DNA from: Leptospira ognonensis
GTDB lineage: Bacteria; Spirochaetota; Leptospiria; Leptospirales; Leptospiraceae
Length of the DNA: 64,000 bases
Direction of reading: 5' to 3'
Assembly: GCF_004770745.1 (NCBI RefSeq)
Contig: NZ_RQGD01000046.1
Coordinates: 1-64,000, forward strand
The translations under genes were made by a program, and so were the position numbers. The notes under the pieces were generated by a model that worked only from the letters and a program-made list of their open reading frames with translations, was not told where the DNA came from and did not search any database. Every line of letters begins with the position of its first letter. Within the stretch, counting starts at the first letter, position 1. Shown piece by piece: positions 55,395 through 64,000 of this stretch.

Positions 55395-56000
55395 ATGAAA
55401 CTTAAAATATTAATAGGTCTAGGAATCTTGTTATCTTTGGTATTGAATTGTGGCTCGCAACAGACTGCGAAAACTTTTAGCTTCAATGTTGCTTTTTTAA
55501 AAGGTGAAGCAGAGCGCTCTGGTGCAACGGCGAAACTAAAGACATTTGATACAATTCCTGAATCAGAAACAGTGACTACCGCCAAGGACGCGATACTCGA
55601 TTTGGCATCGGATTTAGGAACCATGAGAATGTTAGGAAGTACCAATGTGAAACTTTCTCAAGTCTCTGCTGACCATCTAGAGTTCAATGTATCTGATGGA
55701 AATATTTTAGTAAAAGCGGCAAAACTAAATAAGGGTCAGACATTGAGAGTCTCAACGCCAACAGTGGTGGCTGCAGTCCGCGGCACGGAATTTTGGGGAC
55801 AAGTGAATAAAGAATCAGAATTGGGAACCTTTGCCGTAAGAGATGGTGCCGTAGAAATTATGAGAAAGGCTGATGGTGTAGCGATTTTAATTGAAAAAGG
55901 TCAGGCCTTAGATATCGATCCAAAAGCAAAGGAATGGAAGGTAAGACCTGCAAAACAGGGCGAACTTGATGCGATGAGTCAAATTGATCAGATGAAATAA
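55395..56000 (+). CDS. FecR-domain lipoprotein
   Basis: A 201-residue lipoprotein with lipobox LVLNC (Cys19). The FecR fold is seen in AILDLASDLGTMRMLGSTNVKL in part, LRVSTPTVVAAVRGTEFWG and FAVRDGAVEIM. In Leptospira such proteins stand alone rather than with a FecI sigma factor and their role is unknown. A clear GGGAG ribosome site lies before the ATG. It follows the ankyrin lipoprotein. Confidence 0.85.
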   Translation: MKLKILIGLGILLSLVLNCGSQQTAKTFSFNVAFLKGEAERSGATAKLKTFDTIPESETVTTAKDAILDLASDLGTMRMLGSTNVKLSQVSADHLEFNVSDGNILVKAAKLNKGQTLRVSTPTVVAAVRGTEFWGQVNKESELGTFAVRDGAVEIMRKADGVAILIEKGQALDIDPKAKEWKVRPAKQGELDAMSQIDQMK

Positions 56001-56089
56001 AAACTTTTTTCCAAATCGGTAAACCTAAGGAAACAAAATTATGAACAATATTACTTGTTTATAATTTTGTTTCTGCCAAATTTGCCTTT

Positions 56090-57106
56090 ATGCCTGGACA
56101 ATTTTCCGCACTTGAATTAGAGAAGTTGCTCGATCTACAAACGGAGTTTGCTTCAGCAAAACCTGATGTTGCCTCATTGATACAGTTAATCTCCGATCGA
56201 ACGCGAGAATTGACAGGATCGGCAGGAGTGGTACTTGAATTATTAGAAGCTGATGATTTAGTTTACAGGGCAACCTCAGGATCTTCAACATCTCAACTTG
56301 GCTTAAGAATTCCCAGAAAGGGAAGTTTTTCGGGATTAAGCATAGAAACCAAGGAAACACTCATTTGTTCCGATTCCGAAACAGATCCTCGGGTAAACCT
56401 AATGGCATGTAGGCGAGTTGGTTTGAGATCAATGATCGTACAACCTTTATTTTTTGATGGTGAAGTCATAGGGGTATTGAAAATTCTCTCTCCAAATATT
56501 GATGCCTTCGATGCACATATTGCCTCCTATTTGAAACTCTTTTCTGGAACGATGGCCGCAACTCTATATAATGCCTTCCGATGGGCGGAGAAGGAGATGC
56601 AAATTGATTCCCTTTCTTATCATGCTAGCCATGACTCGATGACTGGATTGTTCAATCGATCTGCCTTCTTTGATAATCTTAGGATCTGCATTGCAAAAGC
56701 AGAACGCTCACAATTAAAAATCGCAGTCGGTATGTCGGATCTTGATGGTTTAAAGTATGTCAATGATACATACGGGCATGCCGCGGGTGATTATTTCATA
56801 ACCAAATTTGCGGAACGACTTAACAACGAAGCAGGAAATGATTGCATAGTAGCTAGATTAGGCGGAGATGAATTTGCTATTCTATTAAAAACTCAGACAC
56901 ATGACAATTCTCTAAACGAAAAGATATTCGAGATAGTCAACCGAGTAGAAGGGGATATACCTTTTGAGAAAACAAAGTTGAGCCTGAGAGCCAGTGCGGG
57001 AGTTGCCATCTACCCGGATGACGCTGTGGAGGCGGAAAATCTGATGGAAATTGCGGACACTCGATTGTATAAAAATAAACGGGAAAGAAAAGCGAGGACT
57101 AAATGA
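56090..57106 (+). CDS. GAF-GGDEF diguanylate cyclase
   Basis: A 338-residue cytoplasmic protein. GAF domain at about 10-165 and GGDEF domain at about 175-335, with HDSMTGLFNRSAF opening it and the active-site RLGGDEFAILL near 256-266. The inhibitory RxxD site just before is not present (AGND), so product inhibition may be weak. It would make c-di-GMP in response to a ligand bound by GAF. The stop overlaps the MATE transporter ATG by 4 bp. Confidence 0.92.
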   Translation: MPGQFSALELEKLLDLQTEFASAKPDVASLIQLISDRTRELTGSAGVVLELLEADDLVYRATSGSSTSQLGLRIPRKGSFSGLSIETKETLICSDSETDPRVNLMACRRVGLRSMIVQPLFFDGEVIGVLKILSPNIDAFDAHIASYLKLFSGTMAATLYNAFRWAEKEMQIDSLSYHASHDSMTGLFNRSAFFDNLRICIAKAERSQLKIAVGMSDLDGLKYVNDTYGHAAGDYFITKFAERLNNEAGNDCIVARLGGDEFAILLKTQTHDNSLNEKIFEIVNRVEGDIPFEKTKLSLRASAGVAIYPDDAVEAENLMEIADTRLYKNKRERKARTK

Positions 57107-58509
57107 AGATTTTTGATATTACAGGTGCCTCCCTATGGACCGAACTGAAAGACGCGCTTTCCGGATCGGAGGCTGATTATACGGAAGTGAGTATGCGCAA
57201 AGCGATCTTCTTACTCTCTGTGCCAATGGTTTTAGAATTAGTCCTTGAGTCCGTATTTGCAGTTGTAGATATATTTTTCGTGGGCAAATTAGGCCCCTCT
57301 GCTGTTGCGACTGTCGGTCTGACAGAAACGTATCTCTTTTTGCTGTACTCGATCGCCATGGGGTTAACTTTTTCAATCACGGCGATTGTCGCGCGGCGGA
57401 TTGGTGAAAAGGAAAAAGAAAAGGCAGCCACAACGGCTGTTCAGGCGATCATCATTGGAATTATTGCCTCCATTCCGTTTTCGATTGCCGGGATTTTTTT
57501 CGCCCAGGACTTACTAGCCTTAATGGGTGCGGATCAATGGATAATGGAAAATGGTTTCCATTATATGAAATGGATGTTAGGTGGAAACCTGGTAATCGTA
57601 CTTTTGTTTATGTTAAATGCAGTCTTTAGGGGAGCAGGAGACGCAGCCATCGCTATGAAAGTACTTTGGATTTCAAATGGGTTGAATATTATTTTGGATC
57701 CCATCTTAATCTTTGGATGGGGTCCTATCCCTGCATTTGGCATTGAAGGAGCTGCGATCGCTACAAATATGGGAAGAGGTGTAGGAGTTTGTTTTCAGCT
57801 CTGGCTATTGTTTAATGGTGGAAAACACATTCAAATTCTCGCAACTCACTTGAAAGTAGATTGGAAAACGATTGGTGGGATTTTAAAGACTTCTATCGGT
57901 GGGATTGGACAAATGATCGTAGCGATGACATCATGGATTTTTATCACGCGTATCCTTGCTGAATTTGGTAGCCAAACAGTAGCAGGTGCAACAATAGCTC
58001 TTCGCGTAATGATGTTTACGATGATGCCTTCATGGGGAATGTCCAATGCCGTCGCGACATTAGTAGGACAAAATTTAGGAGCTGGAAAACCTGATCGGGC
58101 CGAACAATCTGTATGGTTTACAGGTACCTGCAATATGGTCTATTTAATATGTGTTTCGTTTGTATATTTTTTTATGGCAGAGCGACTCATTTCCCTTTTC
58201 ACTGATGATCCAATCGTCATTCAGATCGGTGGCAAATGGCTTACAATCGTGTCCTATTCTTATTTTGTTTATGCCTGGTGGATGGCCGCATCACAAGCAT
58301 TTAATGGATCTGGAGATACCATGACTCCAACCAAAATAAATATCGTATTCTTTTGGCTCATTCAGTTACCTCTTGCGTTTACAATGGGTAAGATTCTAAA
58401 TTTTGGATATGAAGGGGTTTTTTGGTCCATGATGGTTACCGAAACATCAGTCGGCATTTTTACACTTTGGCTTTTTAAAAAGGGAAAATGGAAAGAAACT
58501 AAGGTTTAG
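57103..58509 (+). CDS. MATE-family multidrug/metabolite efflux transporter
   Basis: A 468-residue inner-membrane protein with twelve predicted helices after about 30 hydrophilic residues. MATE features include VLESVFAVVDIFFVGKLGPSAVATVGLT in part, NAVFRGAGDA, and in the second half NAVATLVGQNLGAGKPDRAEQ and NGSGDTMTPTKINI. It would expel cationic compounds using Na+ or H+. Translationally coupled to the diguanylate cyclase. Confidence 0.92.
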   Translation: MKIFDITGASLWTELKDALSGSEADYTEVSMRKAIFLLSVPMVLELVLESVFAVVDIFFVGKLGPSAVATVGLTETYLFLLYSIAMGLTFSITAIVARRIGEKEKEKAATTAVQAIIIGIIASIPFSIAGIFFAQDLLALMGADQWIMENGFHYMKWMLGGNLVIVLLFMLNAVFRGAGDAAIAMKVLWISNGLNIILDPILIFGWGPIPAFGIEGAAIATNMGRGVGVCFQLWLLFNGGKHIQILATHLKVDWKTIGGILKTSIGGIGQMIVAMTSWIFITRILAEFGSQTVAGATIALRVMMFTMMPSWGMSNAVATLVGQNLGAGKPDRAEQSVWFTGTCNMVYLICVSFVYFFMAERLISLFTDDPIVIQIGGKWLTIVSYSYFVYAWWMAASQAFNGSGDTMTPTKINIVFFWLIQLPLAFTMGKILNFGYEGVFWSMMVTETSVGIFTLWLFKKGKWKETKV

Positions 58510-58559
58510 TTTCGCATACTTTTATCGCAGAATGATTAAAAGTAAGTGAATTATTTAAA

Positions 58560-59732
58560 ATGAAATATTTTGAAGTCTTTTTTACCGCGTTACGACTTGG
58601 TTTAACATCTTTCGGAGGACCTATTGCTCATTTAGGATATTTTAGAGATGAGTATGTAATAAAAAAGAAATGGATTAGCGATCACGGTTATGCAGATTTA
58701 GTTGCTCTGTGCCAATTTCTTCCAGGCCCTGCGAGTAGCCAGGTTGGTATGGCAATAGGCTTATCTCGAGCAGGATTATTGGGTGCAATCCTTTCCTGGG
58801 CCGGATTTACATTCCCCTCCGCATTGATCCTAATCATTTTTGGACTTGGTATGTCAAATTTGGATGTATCCTTGCACCAACACTGGTTACATGGGCTCAA
58901 AGTGGTAGCGGTATCAGTCGTGGCACAGGCTGTTTTAGGTATGGGGAAAAATCTCTGTCCTGATAAAGAGCGCATCACGTTGGCGATTGTTTCAATGGTG
59001 GTCGTTCTTCTTGCTAACTCAGCATTCATTCAAATCCTCGTTTTACTCGGTGCTGGTATCTTCGGCGTCTTTTTTTTCAAGTCTAGTTCTGATCTACCGC
59101 ACGAGCCTCTTCATACTGGTGGTCGAATCAGAGGTGCCGTTTTCGTGTTTTTATTCTTTGCCTTGCTCATCGTTCTTCCCCTCGCGCGAAATTTGTATCC
59201 GGATCGGAGTATTAAACTTTTTGATAGCTTTTACCGAGCCGGTGCGCTTGTGTTCGGTGGCGGTCATGTAGTATTGCCTTTATTACAAGCGGAAGTTGTG
59301 CCAACCGGATGGGTCACGAATGACATATTCATGGCAGGATACGGTGTGGCAAATGCTATACCGGGACCTCTTTTTGCCTTTAGTTCTTATCTTGGTGCCG
59401 CCTCTGTTTTGCCACCTAATGGATGGTTAGGAGGTATTATTTGTTTGTGTGCTGCCTTTTTACCGTCTTTTCTTTTAATCGTAGGATCTTTGCCTTTTTG
59501 GGAATCCTTACGTCGTTTACCAAACATACGTCATGCGATGTTAGGACTGAATGCGTCGGTTGTAGGAATTTTACTGGCGGCTCTCTACCGTCCTGTTTGG
59601 ACCAGTGCGATTTTTACTCCGAAAGATTTTGCGGTAGCGGCCATTGGTTTTATCCTTTTGCAATTTTGGAATTTACCTTCTTGGGCGGTGGTGTTACTAA
59701 GTGTCTTGGTTAGTTTTTTTATCTACGGATAA
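58560..59732 (+). CDS. chrA: ChrA-family chromate transporter
   Basis: A 390-residue two-domain membrane protein. Each half begins with the family pattern: FTALRLGLTSFGGPIAHLGYF and LCQFLPGPASSQVGMAIG in the first half, FYRAGALVFGGGHVVLPLL and YGVANAIPGPLFAFSSYLG in the second. About ten helices. Family members export chromate; without other resistance genes, sulfate or another oxyanion is possible. It lies 50 bp after the MATE gene. Confidence 0.92.
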   Translation: MKYFEVFFTALRLGLTSFGGPIAHLGYFRDEYVIKKKWISDHGYADLVALCQFLPGPASSQVGMAIGLSRAGLLGAILSWAGFTFPSALILIIFGLGMSNLDVSLHQHWLHGLKVVAVSVVAQAVLGMGKNLCPDKERITLAIVSMVVVLLANSAFIQILVLLGAGIFGVFFFKSSSDLPHEPLHTGGRIRGAVFVFLFFALLIVLPLARNLYPDRSIKLFDSFYRAGALVFGGGHVVLPLLQAEVVPTGWVTNDIFMAGYGVANAIPGPLFAFSSYLGAASVLPPNGWLGGIICLCAAFLPSFLLIVGSLPFWESLRRLPNIRHAMLGLNASVVGILLAALYRPVWTSAIFTPKDFAVAAIGFILLQFWNLPSWAVVLLSVLVSFFIYG

Positions 59733-59744
59733 ATATTCAGCCTT

Positions 59745-60977
59745 CTAAATAGGAATGATTTCGAAAACTGTTACTGCTTTTTGTTTTCCATGTACTCGTA
59801 CTCTGTCAATTTCTCGGATTAAAAATCCATATTGTTTTGTATCTTTAGGTAACTCGAAAATTGTAGACTCGGAAGCAAGAATTCCGCATTGATAAACCTT
59901 TGTTAAGCTTTCAATTCGTGAGGCTAGATTAACTGCATCACCAATGACCGTGAAATCGAATCGGTTTATAGATCCAATATTTCCGACTGTAACATTTCCT
60001 GTATGGATTCCGATTCCGATTTTTAGCAAAGGATCGATTTTTGAAATTGATTGGATCATTTTGATGGCTGAGAGTACTGCATGAAGTGATTTATTTTCTG
60101 TTTTTGTCAATCCGTAAGTTGCTAGGATGGCATCACCTATAAATTTATCTATCATGCCATCCTCGGATAATATTTGTTCTGTCATCAGAGTTAAATATTC
60201 ATTTAGGAAACGAACGACTTCGTCTGGTTTTAGTTTCTCTGAGAAACTCGTAAAGGAACGAATATCAGAGAATAGGATGGCTAGATTTTTACTCATGCCC
60301 GTGCTCAATTGACTTTTATCGCCTTTGTCTAGATGGTCAACGAGCTCGGGAGCTAAGTACCTTTCCATTAACTTTTTAGTACCCACTTCCTTCATCATCT
60401 TATCTTGAGAATGGATGATAGCATAACCGATGAAAAGAATGATAAGTAAAGCCATGCGCATGGGTAAAAGTTCTTCGACATCCACAGGAAGCAATGAGTA
60501 GCGATTCCATTCAAAGAAACTGATCGCGATGAACATGGCAAATATGGTACCTGACTTTGAGTATCGTAAAAGGTTCAAAAAATAAAAATAGAAGGTAGCT
60601 AGGAAAATTGTAAACAGTAGTGTGTCGCCTTTCGTTGCGACGGTGAGATCGAATTTGAAGATCAGGATAATGGTAAAATAATCAAAAAGGATAACAAAGT
60701 ATTTTAACTTTGATAAAAACGTGTACTGATAGACGATTTTTAAGACAATTGCTCCGTATAAGATTAAGAAAAAATCTATGAGGAGAGTGGTTCGAGTAGG
60801 TGTGACATTCGTAAATTCAAGAAAACCAAGGTAGGCGAGCAAATCAAAAAAAGAAAAGACGAATGATGTGGAGAATCGAAACCAAGATAAGATCCTCTCA
60901 TTTTTCCACTCACGGTCACTGCGAATTTGTTCGACAATAGCTAACATGTAAGCTAGCTTTTGTTTGCCTGATTTCAA
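59745..60977 (-). CDS. Class III adenylate/guanylate cyclase with membrane N-terminus
   Basis: A 410-residue protein. Six hydrophobic helices occupy about 30-190; the class III cyclase domain follows (about 215-405). The metal-binding Asp residues are in FSDIRSFTSFSEKL and GDAILATYG, and FTVIGDAVNLASRIESL holds the transition-state Asn and Arg. Substrate-defining residues cannot be settled by eye, so cAMP is assumed. It converges on chrA with a 12 bp gap. Confidence 0.9.
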   Translation of the reverse strand: MKSGKQKLAYMLAIVEQIRSDREWKNERILSWFRFSTSFVFSFFDLLAYLGFLEFTNVTPTRTTLLIDFFLILYGAIVLKIVYQYTFLSKLKYFVILFDYFTIILIFKFDLTVATKGDTLLFTIFLATFYFYFLNLLRYSKSGTIFAMFIAISFFEWNRYSLLPVDVEELLPMRMALLIILFIGYAIIHSQDKMMKEVGTKKLMERYLAPELVDHLDKGDKSQLSTGMSKNLAILFSDIRSFTSFSEKLKPDEVVRFLNEYLTLMTEQILSEDGMIDKFIGDAILATYGLTKTENKSLHAVLSAIKMIQSISKIDPLLKIGIGIHTGNVTVGNIGSINRFDFTVIGDAVNLASRIESLTKVYQCGILASESTIFELPKDTKQYGFLIREIDRVRVHGKQKAVTVFEIIPI

Positions 60978-61044
60978 TTAAAAGAAAATTTCCTAGCATT
61001 GTATTGGATTTGAAGTTTTTAAACTTAAAAAGGGAAAAATCCGT

Positions 61045-62925
61045 TTACGGTCTAAGTTTGATAAAGAAGCCTTGCGGAACTGTATAGGTAAAACTTTTAG
61101 ATATCAATTTACCACCTGTGGAATATCGAAAATCTGCAGCGCCGCCAAAGCTGCCACTTAGATATAGATTCTCTTCCGAATCAAATTCCATATGATTGAT
61201 CACAAGGAATACTGAGGAAGAGGAAATGGGAATGTGTCTGACAAAGCTACCATCTTTGGTGATTTCCATGATAAAGGAATTTGATTGCCCTGATATGGTT
61301 GAATGTACATCCGCGATTCCAAAATCACCATAAAGTGGTTGGTTGGCACCGGAGAAAGTTCCTGTGATAAAAATATGTCCATCACTCGGTCTAATTTTCA
61401 TGGCGTACAATTGATCTGAGGTTAGACCTCCAATGCGTCTTCCCCATACGTAATTTCCTGCCGGCGATATCTTTACGATATAAAAATCAATACCTCCATT
61501 TACAGTTTTGATATCTGAAATTCCATCGATGTTGATTCGGATGTCAATGGATGTTGCATTGGATTGGAATCCAATATAGGAATTTCCATCCGCGTCGGTA
61601 GCCATCACCCTGGGTGTAACATTGTTTCCAGGATTAAAAATGGTTTTTGTAAATTGGTAGCTATTACCCGAGTTAACTCTCGTTACCGCTGTGCCGTTCG
61701 TCGCATTTTTGATGTCGGCGATTCCATCAAAGGGAGTCCGATAGTCTAGGGAAGTCGAAACTTGGTTTATGGCCAAGACGATAGCTCCGTCGTTGAGGCA
61801 ATTGATATCTGTAATCACATGTGTACTTCCCAAAAATTTTCGATTAGTTACATAATTCCCGCCTTTTGTCAATTCTAACAAAAAACCGGCTGGAGTATTT
61901 CCTGTATCGGTAACGCTAAAATCAAAACCATAATCGATCAAGGTTCCATTTGCGCGTCCTCCTATATAGATATTCTGATTTTGAGAATTATAACAAAAGG
62001 AATTTGCCTCTGTTAAAGTGTTCGCACTTACCGTTTTCGCATAACTAAATGTTCCATCATAGTTGATACGACTTAGTAAAAATGTACTATTTACATTTGA
62101 AACCGTTTGATTTACGGCTGTTCCGCCAAATTCAGAGTCAATATTGATCTGAAGATTGTTTTTAATCATGCTTAACAGATATTGGTTTCCTTGGTCATCC
62201 AATCCAATGCGAGCCGAAGATAGAGTATCAGCTCCAGCGATATAACGATTGTAAAGCAATTCTCCTTTGGCATTCAGTTTGAAAATAATGGGTGAAACAG
62301 AAGTTCCTGGAGTGGGATAACTAGATTTCGTAATGTTTTGAGAAAAATCCTGTGCCCAATTCGTACCGTTATTGGAAATGGTTCCAACAAAAAAAATCTC
62401 ATTCGCATTGAATGCCTTTGCTTCGTATATGGCAGAAGAAAAACCTGTTGAGGTTAAGTTTTTAACCCAGCTGATACCCTTCACTTCGGTAGAAATTTTG
62501 GCTTGGTAATTGATGCCCGTTGAATTTTTACATGAGATTGTTTTTTCAAGCTTTGCGCTGGTTTCCTGCGGTTGCGTTCCATCGGAAGCTATGATGCCGT
62601 TTTCATTTAAGGTAAGTCCTTGGGGTAGGGCTGTATCGATTTGACAGTTGTTTAGGCCGCTAGTGTTAGGTGTGGCAGTCTCTGAAAATGTCTTTCCCGT
62701 TTCGCCAACGAGAAGTGTCTTATCATATTGAAAGGTAATAATGCTATCGTCAGCCGTGGCAGCCTGAGTACTAACTGGACGTGTTAAAGATTGCAGAGAT
62801 AATGTTTCAAGATAGCGAGAAGACCAGGTATCGCCTGGATTGTTCAAACGCAACGGTTTACAGGAAGTTACAAAATTAAAAGCAAATGCAATGCAAATAC
62901 AAAATAATCTTTCTCTGAGGCGCAT
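61045..62925 (-). CDS. Large lipoprotein with Ig-like and repeated propeller-type segments
   Basis: I start it at ATG 62925 (MRLRERLFCIC) because a promoter lies in the upstream part of the open frame and the lipobox FVTSC (Cys22) then falls correctly. Residues about 45-140 resemble a putative Ig (He_PIG) domain with LPQGLTLNENGIIASDG; the remaining 450 contain repeated strands of the type NQYLLSMIKNN and HIFITGTFSG, like SBBP-type beta-propeller repeats. It is probably surface-exposed. Function unknown. Confidence 0.78.
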   Translation of the reverse strand: MRLRERLFCICIAFAFNFVTSCKPLRLNNPGDTWSSRYLETLSLQSLTRPVSTQAATADDSIITFQYDKTLLVGETGKTFSETATPNTSGLNNCQIDTALPQGLTLNENGIIASDGTQPQETSAKLEKTISCKNSTGINYQAKISTEVKGISWVKNLTSTGFSSAIYEAKAFNANEIFFVGTISNNGTNWAQDFSQNITKSSYPTPGTSVSPIIFKLNAKGELLYNRYIAGADTLSSARIGLDDQGNQYLLSMIKNNLQINIDSEFGGTAVNQTVSNVNSTFLLSRINYDGTFSYAKTVSANTLTEANSFCYNSQNQNIYIGGRANGTLIDYGFDFSVTDTGNTPAGFLLELTKGGNYVTNRKFLGSTHVITDINCLNDGAIVLAINQVSTSLDYRTPFDGIADIKNATNGTAVTRVNSGNSYQFTKTIFNPGNNVTPRVMATDADGNSYIGFQSNATSIDIRINIDGISDIKTVNGGIDFYIVKISPAGNYVWGRRIGGLTSDQLYAMKIRPSDGHIFITGTFSGANQPLYGDFGIADVHSTISGQSNSFIMEITKDGSFVRHIPISSSSVFLVINHMEFDSEENLYLSGSFGGAADFRYSTGGKLISKSFTYTVPQGFFIKLRP

Positions 62926-62967
62926 AACTTCAATCTCGTCTTTAGGGAGGGTTACTGCAAGTATAAT

Positions 62968-62996
62968 ATTATATACCTGGCATATCATTTTTTCAG
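62968..62996 (-). promoter_or_regulatory. Promoter of the large lipoprotein
   Basis: On the minus strand CTGAAA (62996-62991) is followed after 17 bp by a perfect TATAAT (62973-62968), some 43 bases before the ATG at 62925. It supports that start and argues against an in-frame start at 63012. Confidence 0.5.
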
Positions 62997-63052
62997 CAGC
63001 TATGCCAAGCAAGACTCATTTACGATTGGATCGGATGTTGTAAAAATCTATC

Positions 63053-63550
63053 TCAATGCATTGCGATTCCTTTCAGTTCATTCTCAAGATTGTCAAGCAT
63101 GGAGAGCCAACTTTGATAGGCGCCTGTTTTTCGAGCAAGCTTCTCAGAAACATCTTGTTCGAGGATAAGTCTTGTCTGGTTTCCTTCCATCTTTTCAAGC
63201 GTGATACTTAGAGTCGTTTTAGGAACCCAATCAGGATCATGACCAGCGTCTATCGGCGCGACGGCCTTACCGTTCTCATCTGCGATGACGAGAGTTTGAA
63301 CTATTTTTTTCGGTCGATCTAATTGCAGATATTCGCCGATAACCCAACAATCACCAAACTCAGGATTGCTGATACAGGAATGAAAAGTCCCACCTTGCTT
63401 TACATCAATTGTTTTAAAACGAATCGTACATCCTTCCGGCGCGTACCATTTCATGAGTAAGTTCGGATTGGTCCAACCTTCATAGACCTTTTCGATGGAA
63501 TGTTTTAGAATCCTTTCGATTCGAATTCTTGGTTCATTTAGATCTTCCAT
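63053..63550 (-). CDS. SRPBCC/AHSA1-domain protein
   Basis: A 165-residue START-like domain protein. VYEGWTNPNLLMKWYAPEG and the C-terminal YQSWLSMLDNLENEL are typical of AHSA1 (activator of Hsp90-like) domains coupled to ArsR regulators. They bind small hydrophobic molecules; function usually unknown. It overlaps the 3' end of the ArsR gene by 17 bp, a very common arrangement. Confidence 0.88.
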   Translation of the reverse strand: MEDLNEPRIRIERILKHSIEKVYEGWTNPNLLMKWYAPEGCTIRFKTIDVKQGGTFHSCISNPEFGDCWVIGEYLQLDRPKKIVQTLVIADENGKAVAPIDAGHDPDWVPKTTLSITLEKMEGNQTRLILEQDVSEKLARKTGAYQSWLSMLDNLENELKGIAMH

Positions 63551-63881
63551 TGTTTCTCACCTCTTTATTTTCTTTCAGGAATTCATCCAACCGATTGATC
63601 GCACCTTCCCAAAATTCACGGTACTCCATCACCCAGCCTTCTAGCTCTCTTAATGGCAGGGGATTCAGTTCACAAATGCTTTGCCGACCTTCTTTAGTTT
63701 TTCGAATCAGCTTTGCCTTCGCTAAATACCCGAGGTGTTTGGAGATAGCCTGCTGCGAGACAGAAAAAGGTTGAACCAGATCATTCACGGTTGCAGGTCC
63801 GTTCTTAAGCTGAGCAAGGATCGCCCGTCTTGTCGGATCGGAAAGTGCCGCAAGTGTCCTGGTCAAAGTATCCACAACCAT
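63534..63881 (-). CDS. ArsR-family transcriptional regulator
   Basis: A 115-residue winged-helix repressor with LAALSDPTRRAILAQLKNGPATVNDLVQPF in part, and a recognition helix SVSQQAISKHLGYLAKAKLI. The Cys residues of metal sensors are absent, as in the subfamily paired with SRPBCC proteins. A perfect 24 bp palindrome covers its start codon and probably serves as operator. The SRPBCC gene overlaps its end, so both would be controlled together. Confidence 0.9.
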   Translation of the reverse strand: MVVDTLTRTLAALSDPTRRAILAQLKNGPATVNDLVQPFSVSQQAISKHLGYLAKAKLIRKTKEGRQSICELNPLPLRELEGWVMEYREFWEGAINRLDEFLKENKEVRNNGRSK

Positions 63882-63893
63882 ATGGTTGTGGAT
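63870..63893 (-). promoter_or_regulatory. Perfect 24 bp palindrome at the ArsR start codon
   Basis: The half-site ATCCACAACCAT (63870-63881) is followed directly by its exact complement ATGGTTGTGGAT (63882-63893). The ArsR ATG lies at 63881-63879, inside the palindrome. On the minus strand a TTGACA (63909-63904) lies 22 bases before the ATG. A 12-12 dyad of this length is typical of ArsR-family operators. Confidence 0.65.
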
Positions 63894-64000
63894 TTTGAAA
63901 ACATGTCAATGTTTTATTCGAATTTCAAAAGGACTTCGTGAGCATTCTGGTTTTTAAAAACAATCGGCCACTTTCCGCTTCCGAGACAAGTCCAATCAAA

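Noticed and set aside
1..64000. Search for tRNA, rRNA, CRISPR, insertion sequences, phage or toxin-antitoxin genes
   Set aside because: None found by reading; gaps are short and no transposase, integrase, spaced repeats or cloverleaf was recognised. Divergent small RNAs cannot be excluded.

Overview
The window is a chromosomal stretch from a spirochaete, most probably genus Leptospira. This rests on the moderate AT-rich composition, spirochaete-style lax lipoboxes, dispersed rather than grouped biosynthetic genes, and very many sensor kinases, STAS proteins, cyclases and lipoproteins. Species cannot be fixed from sequence alone; a saprophytic, environmental Leptospira fits the signalling load. 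About 60 protein genes are supported. I see no tRNA, rRNA, CRISPR array, insertion sequence, integrase or phage gene. Gene packing is tight: many neighbours overlap by 4 bp or abut, and only one gap exceeds 300 bp (3330-3873).

Layout. 1-3.9 kb: cut outer-membrane-type ORF, lipoprotein, ceramidase-like membrane hydrolase, methyltransferase, then an intergenic region with a decayed lipoprotein paralogue and two interleaved inverted repeats. 3.9-13.2 kb: purB and fabG (divergent), M23 peptidase, crotonase, pseudo-receiver, degenerate EAL protein, yebC, acyl-CoA dehydrogenase. 13.3-24.5 kb: pabA/trpG-type amidotransferase, ABC exporter and receiver (one operon), HEAT lipoprotein, hflX (apparently non-AUG start), hom-STAS, Lys-rich membrane protein, ACT-ACT protein, FGE-fold protein, MarR regulator. 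24.6-31.8 kb: DUF4139 protein, mtnP, galK-STAS, pgi, and a MurU/AmgK-like pair. 31.8-36.2 kb: two sensor kinases overlapping that pair, alpha/beta hydrolase, receiver. 36.1-45.5 kb: tlyA, ispA, ndk (with a strong terminator), CPA2 antiporter, coaD, argG, pseudo-nitrilase lipoprotein, RNA uracil methyltransferase, pyrD. 45.6-54.5 kb: kinase/receiver-ATPase pair, SGNH protein, DUF5989, SxtJ, carbamoyltransferase, and a large receiver-LOV-PAS-GAF-PAS kinase. 54.7-64 kb: ankyrin and FecR lipoproteins, diguanylate cyclase-MATE, chromate transporter, class III cyclase, large lipoprotein, SRPBCC and ArsR pair with a perfect palindrome at the ArsR start.

How it fits together. Ordinary housekeeping (purine, pyrimidine, arginine, threonine/methionine, isoprenoid, CoA, MTA salvage) is interleaved with sensory output. 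The most unusual groupings are (i) two sensor histidine kinases translationally coupled to a probable MurNAc-recycling kinase/uridylyltransferase pair, (ii) a carbamoyltransferase-SxtJ-DUF5989 cassette facing an SGNH protein, (iii) a candidate LOV light-sensor kinase, and (iv) several family members that have lost catalytic residues (pseudo-receiver, EAL, nitrilase, FGE).
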